From Bdellovibrionales bacterium (GTDB taxonomy: Bacteria > Bdellovibrionota_G > JALEGL01 > JAGRAY01), in assembly GCA_020434375.1 (NCBI GenBank), contig JAGRAY010000059.1, forward strand, positions 1 through 9,803: a DNA stretch of 9,803 nt. Reading direction: 5' to 3'. The notes under the pieces were generated by a model. The model saw nothing but the letters and a program-made list of their open reading frames with translations. It was not told where the DNA came from and did not search any database. How positions within the stretch are numbered: the first letter of the stretch is position 1; every line of letters starts with the position of its first letter. Both the position numbers and the translations under genes were made by a program. Below are positions 7,277 to 9,803 of this stretch, in pieces.

Positions 7277-8011
7277 ATGTGGAAATCCTTTAAAGATTTT
7301 TGTCGGTCACCTTGGGGATCATTTATTTTAGCTATTTCTGCCGCTATCATCTTTAGACAGTCGGTAGCTTCTCCCTACAAAATTCCCAGTGGCTCAATGA
7401 TTCCTACACTCAAAATAGGCGATTTTATTTTCGTCAATAAGCTTTCCTACGCGTTGAAACTCCCCATACCATACGTAAATTATAACATCGTTGAATTTGA
7501 CACTCCCAAAAGAGGCGATGTGGTTGTTTTTATTTACCCTCATGACCGCAGTTTAGATTTTATTAAACGTGTTGTCGGGTTACCTGGTGATAAAATAGAA
7601 GTACGAGACGATATTTTGTATATCAACGACGCACCGGTAAACGTGAAATCTTATTCCGAACGATCGATTATTGGTGATCAATCGGAAGAAGTTCAAACCC
7701 TTGTTACGCTCTATAAAGAAAAAACCGGCACAGCAGAACACTTGATTATGCAATACCCTAAAGCCATTTCTGACTCTTTCGACCCGGTTGTGGTTCCCAA
7801 AGATCATCTTTTTGCTATGGGCGATAACCGCGATAACTCCAGAGACAGTCGCGCATGGGGATTTGTACCCATCAAAGATGTTCGAGGGCAAGCCAAGTTT
7901 ATTTGGTTGTCTCTTGATTTTGAAAACCCATATTTTTCAGCGACCTTATTTGGCAACGTTCTGGCCTTTCCTCGAATTCGCTGGGATCGCTTTGGCATGA
8001 AGATCATATAA
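7277..8011 (+). CDS. lepB: Signal peptidase I
   Basis: LepB removes signal peptides from exported proteins on the outer face of the inner membrane, using a Ser/Lys dyad. One N-terminal membrane anchor spans about residues 13-31, followed immediately by the catalytic box PSGSMIPTL with Ser40. Lys97 lies in FIKRVVGLPGDKIEV (95-109). GDNRDNSRDSRAWGFVP (182-198) is box E and completes the family set. The segment between boxes D and E (about 120-172) is a variable beta insertion of ordinary size. Length is 244 aa, with a single anchor rather than the two of E. coli. ATG 7277 is 8 nt after tsaB and has no evident Shine-Dalgarno sequence. It appears to be the last gene of the tightly packed run. Confidence 0.96.
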   Translation: MWKSFKDFCRSPWGSFILAISAAIIFRQSVASPYKIPSGSMIPTLKIGDFIFVNKLSYALKLPIPYVNYNIVEFDTPKRGDVVVFIYPHDRSLDFIKRVVGLPGDKIEVRDDILYINDAPVNVKSYSERSIIGDQSEEVQTLVTLYKEKTGTAEHLIMQYPKAISDSFDPVVVPKDHLFAMGDNRDNSRDSRAWGFVPIKDVRGQAKFIWLSLDFENPYFSATLFGNVLAFPRIRWDRFGMKII

Positions 8012-8081
8012 CTGTTTGCTTTTGAGTCAAACCAAGGCACAATAAAGGTATGACAAAGCAACCAAACCAGATTTTGCGCTC

Positions 8082-8109
8082 AGAGGTTTTGTAGCAAAAA
8101 GCTACCTCT
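8082..8109 (+). promoter_or_regulatory. Hairpin just upstream of the PilZ gene
   Basis: AGAGGT (8082-8087) pairs with ACCTCT (8104-8109), and AGC (8093-8095) pairs with GCT (8101-8103) around an AAAAA loop, leaving a 5-nt bulge on the left arm. It ends 6 nt before ATG 8116, the position where a ribosome-binding site would be. No T-tract follows, so it is unlikely to be an intrinsic terminator for lepB. It may hinder initiation at ATG 8116, which would favour the internal ATG 8176. A 14-codon frame (ATG 8050 to TAG 8094) ends inside it. No convincing promoter is visible in the 8012-8115 gap. Confidence 0.3.
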
Positions 8110-8115
8110 TGAATC

Positions 8116-8544
8116 ATGGCTAAAATGAACAGACCCACAGAAGAAAAGCGCGAAGAAAGTTTGGAAGAAAATCTCATGGACAAACCAAAAACAGTTCAGG
8201 GAAGTGATCGAAGAATAAGAGGTCATCGTGTAGATGTTTCTTTTCCGGTTTCAATTACCCATGAAGGCACATTGATCCATGGGTACGTCGAGGCTTTAAA
8301 TTTGAGTTGGTCTGGAATGTTATTGGCCACAAACTTTCCACTCAATGTTAACGACGATATTGATCTGGAATTTTTGCTCCCAGATTCAGATTTGGTAACT
8401 CATGTTAGGGGTCGAGTGACTCGCACAATGACGGCATCGGAGCCAGATAGCCCCGTTATTATGGGCATTCGATTCACAGACATTGACGTAAACGTACAGC
8501 GTATTTTGCAGGGCTACGTGCTTTCGAACCTACCCGATCGTTAG
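8116..8544 (+). CDS. PilZ-domain protein, putative c-di-GMP effector
   Basis: A small single-domain cytoplasmic protein of 142 aa. After a charged N-terminal stretch (about 1-30), the PilZ barrel begins at SDRRIRGHRVDVSFPVSI (30-47). The second signature, NLSWSGM (62-68), fits the D/N-x-S-x-x-G motif exactly, and MGIRFTDID (116-124) is the usual closing strand. PilZ domains bind cyclic di-GMP through RxxxR plus this second motif. Here the arginines are 32, 33, 35 and 38, so no pair has the canonical spacing, and ligand binding is uncertain. Start: ATG 8116 has no ribosome-binding site and follows a hairpin, whereas in-frame ATG 8176 has GGAAG 8 nt upstream and would give a 122-aa protein retaining the whole domain. 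No flagellar, cellulose or pilus gene lies nearby to indicate its output. Confidence 0.82.
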   Translation: MAKMNRPTEEKREESLEENLMDKPKTVQGSDRRIRGHRVDVSFPVSITHEGTLIHGYVEALNLSWSGMLLATNFPLNVNDDIDLEFLLPDSDLVTHVRGRVTRTMTASEPDSPVIMGIRFTDIDVNVQRILQGYVLSNLPDR

Positions 8545-8560
8545 ATTTTTTCTTTTTCCC

Positions 8561-9586
8561 ATGCTTGAAGTTCAAAGCAAGATTTTAAGCTGGTACAAAA
8601 AACACCGACGTGATCTTCCTTGGAGAAAATCTAGCGACCCTTATGCGATTTGGCTGAGTGAAGTCATGCTTCAGCAAACCCAAGTGGCTACTGCCATTCC
8701 ATATTACGAAAAATTTCTAAAAACCCTTCCAACCATAAAAGACCTATCGAATGCTGAACTAGAAACTGTATTGGCACTGTGGCAAGGTCTTGGCTACTAT
8801 CGTCGCGCAAAATATCTTCATAGCGCAGCGAAGGAAGTGGCGGAAAAATATGAGGGAAAACTACCAGGATCATCGGCTAAACTTCGTGCGCTCAAAGGTT
8901 TTGGGCCTTATACTGCTGCTTCGGTGGCATCTATTGCTTTTGGCGAACCCGTGGCTTGCGTCGATGGCAACGTCAATCGCGTTATTTCACGTATTTTTAT
9001 GGTTAATAGTAATATTGAAACCCTAGCACAAGAGTTGCTTGACGCAAAAGACCCGTCTTCGTTTAACCAGGCCATGATGGAACTTGGAGCTCTGGTTTGT
9101 AAGCCTAAAAATCCGCTCTGCGACGAGTGCCCGGTACAAAATCATTGCAAAGCCTATGGTGAAAATCGTATTGGCGACTACCCTAAGATATTAAAGAAGA
9201 AAAAACCCACGCGTATTTATACCTACACAATGATCCCTCAATATAAGCAAACTTTTTTTCTAGAGAAAAGAACCTCCAAAAGTACTTATGAGGGGTTTTG
9301 GCAGTTTCCGACACTTGAGTACAAAACAAATCCGACCGGTGCAGCGCTAAAGAAAGCATTTTCTAGTCAATATGGTTTAAATATTTTACTAAATGATTTT
9401 TCAAAGACTCGTTTCAAACATCAACTCACGCATCAAACCATTCATGTCAATGCAGGCATCAAACAGCTCCAAAATAATCTTTCAATAGAAAGCACCCATG
9501 GCCGTTGGCTAAGCCGCAAGGAAATGCACAATAAACCTCTCTCTGCCCTACAAAAGAAAATTATTCAAAATTTGTATCTTTATTAA
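8561..9586 (+). CDS. mutY: Adenine DNA glycosylase MutY
   Basis: MutY excises adenine mispaired with 8-oxoguanine, preventing G-to-T transversions. The HhH-GPD domain fills about residues 1-200. Catalytic Glu34 is in WLSEVMLQQTQV, the helix-hairpin-helix is LKGFGPYTAASVAS (111-124), and catalytic Asp135 is in VDGNVNR. The 4Fe-4S loop has Cys180, 187, 190 and 196 with the exact C-x6-C-x2-C-x5-C spacing. The C-terminal NUDIX-like domain, with FFLEKR and EGFWQFP (232-250), recognises 8-oxoG. The loop usually read as FSH is LTH here (289-291). The segment between Asp135 and FNQAMMELGA looks several residues shorter than usual. Length is 341 aa, near the family norm. ATG 8561 lies 16 nt after the PilZ gene, behind a T/C-rich tract with no Shine-Dalgarno sequence. 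It is convergent with tRNA-Leu. Confidence 0.96.
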   Translation: MLEVQSKILSWYKKHRRDLPWRKSSDPYAIWLSEVMLQQTQVATAIPYYEKFLKTLPTIKDLSNAELETVLALWQGLGYYRRAKYLHSAAKEVAEKYEGKLPGSSAKLRALKGFGPYTAASVASIAFGEPVACVDGNVNRVISRIFMVNSNIETLAQELLDAKDPSSFNQAMMELGALVCKPKNPLCDECPVQNHCKAYGENRIGDYPKILKKKKPTRIYTYTMIPQYKQTFFLEKRTSKSTYEGFWQFPTLEYKTNPTGAALKKAFSSQYGLNILLNDFSKTRFKHQLTHQTIHVNAGIKQLQNNLSIESTHGRWLSRKEMHNKPLSALQKKIIQNLYLY

Positions 9587-9611
9587 GGTTTGGCGTTTTG
9601 CGATTGGTATG

Positions 9612-9698
9612 TGGTGCCTGGGACTGGACTCGAACCAGCACAGTATTGCTACCGCCAGCCCCTCAAGCTGGTGTGTCTACCAATTCCACCACCCAGGC
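9612..9698 (-). tRNA. tRNA-Leu (anticodon GAG)
   Basis: Read on the - strand, the 87-nt gene begins GCCTGGG (9698-9692), which pairs with CCCAGGC (9622-9616). The discriminator A and an encoded CCA occupy 9615-9612. The D-arm contains GGAATTGGTAGACAC, typical of leucine tRNAs. The anticodon stem CCAGC/GCTGG (9671-9667 and 9659-9655) encloses the loop TTGAGGG. The anticodon GAG is at 9664-9662 and reads CUC and CUU. A class II variable arm forms from CGGTA and TACTG around GCAA. The T-arm GCTGG-TTCGAGT-CCAGT closes with one G-U pair. All expected features are present, so it should be functional. Confidence 0.96.
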
Positions 9699-9731
9699 GT
9701 TTGTAATGACACCACCCCCATTATTACAAAC
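9699..9731. repeat. Perfect 9-bp inverted repeat over the tRNA-Leu promoter
   Basis: GTTTGTAAT (9699-9707) and ATTACAAAC (9723-9731) are exact reverse complements separated by 15 nt. The left arm abuts the 5' end of the mature tRNA, and the right arm overlaps the proposed -10 box. The repeat therefore spans the predicted transcription start and the short tRNA leader. It could be an operator-like site or a leader hairpin. No candidate regulator is encoded in the window. Confidence 0.6.
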
Positions 9732-9746
9732 CCCTCAAATGGACAA
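9718..9746 (-). promoter_or_regulatory. Sigma70-type promoter of tRNA-Leu
   Basis: On the - strand TTGTCC (9746-9741) is a good -35 box. After exactly 17 nt comes TAATGG (9723-9718) as the -10 box. The following bases GGGTGG (9717-9712) form a G-rich discriminator, as expected for a stable-RNA promoter under stringent control. The predicted start near 9710 leaves a 5' leader of roughly 12 nt for RNase P to remove. AT-rich DNA lies upstream of the -35. Confidence 0.6.
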
Positions 9747-9785
9747 GTATTTACTATAGTATTTTAAGTTTTAGTCGATACTGCT

Positions 9786-9803
9786 TAAATTTTGGAAGTT
9801 GCC
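9786..9803. repeat. Partial second copy of the palindromic repeat, cut by the window end
   Basis: The last 18 nt, TAAATTTTGGAAGTTGCC, are the exact reverse complement of 47-64. They comprise the AT flank and one 10-bp outer arm of the element at 1-64. The core and second arm would lie beyond the window. The copy therefore faces inward in inverted orientation, upstream of the tRNA-Leu promoter, just as the left copy lies upstream of the rpsB promoter. Confidence 0.65.

Noticed and set aside
7580..8061. Antisense ORFs over lepB (87 to 103 codons)
   Set aside because: They mirror the frames of a clearly conserved gene, have no ribosome-binding site and resemble no family.
8050..8094. A 14-codon ORF between lepB and the PilZ gene
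   Set aside because: AAGG lies too close to the ATG, the peptide has no recognisable feature, and the length is expected by chance.
8538..8560. T-rich tract after the PilZ gene as an intrinsic terminator
   Set aside because: ATTTTTTCTTTTT is preceded only by the short palindrome CGATCG, with no stable stem, and mutY starts right after it.
1..9803. CRISPR array, insertion sequence, prophage or defence genes
   Set aside because: No regularly spaced repeats, no transposase or phage-like protein, and all sizeable + strand frames are conserved housekeeping genes. Apart from the edge repeats nothing suggests horizontal transfer.

Overview
This 9.8 kb window carries a compact, almost entirely co-directional housekeeping cluster from a Gram-negative bacterium. 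On the + strand it reads rpsB, tsf, pyrH, frr, uppS, dxr, rseP, tsaB, lepB, a PilZ-domain gene and mutY, followed by a convergent tRNA-Leu(GAG) gene on the - strand. The translation, lipid-carrier, isoprenoid and site-2-protease gene order is widespread in Proteobacteria. The moderate to low G+C, the short EF-Ts (about 208 aa), the long RseP with three PDZ domains, and tsaB-lepB-PilZ-mutY following rseP suggest a deltaproteobacterium in the broad sense, perhaps Bdellovibrionota-like. That placement is inference from gene content and is not firm.

Layout. Positions 1-64 hold a palindromic repeat element. Positions 65-305 hold a strong sigma70-type promoter with a G+C-rich discriminator and a leader of about 160 nt before rpsB. 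From 306 to 8011 nine genes are packed with gaps of 2 to 10 nt or with overlaps, so they are probably co-transcribed and translationally coupled. A 104-nt gap with a hairpin separates lepB from the PilZ gene, and mutY follows 16 nt later. tRNA-Leu lies at 9612-9698 on the - strand with its own promoter at 9718-9746. The window ends at 9803 inside what looks like a second copy of the 5' repeat, in inverted orientation. Both window edges therefore fall in the same repeat, which may mean the window is a whole contig broken at repeats.

How the genes fit together. rpsB, tsf and frr serve ribosome assembly, elongation and recycling. pyrH supplies UDP for nucleic acids and envelope sugars. dxr feeds the MEP isoprenoid pathway and uppS makes its undecaprenyl carrier. 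rseP and lepB are membrane proteases of envelope stress and secretion. tsaB contributes to tRNA t6A synthesis and mutY to repair of 8-oxoguanine mispairs. The PilZ protein is the only signalling gene.

I found no clear previously undescribed system. The features most worth a second look are the repeat at both edges next to two similar promoters, a perfect 9-bp palindrome over the tRNA promoter, the absence of cdsA between uppS and dxr, the triple-PDZ RseP, and an off-register arginine motif in the PilZ protein.
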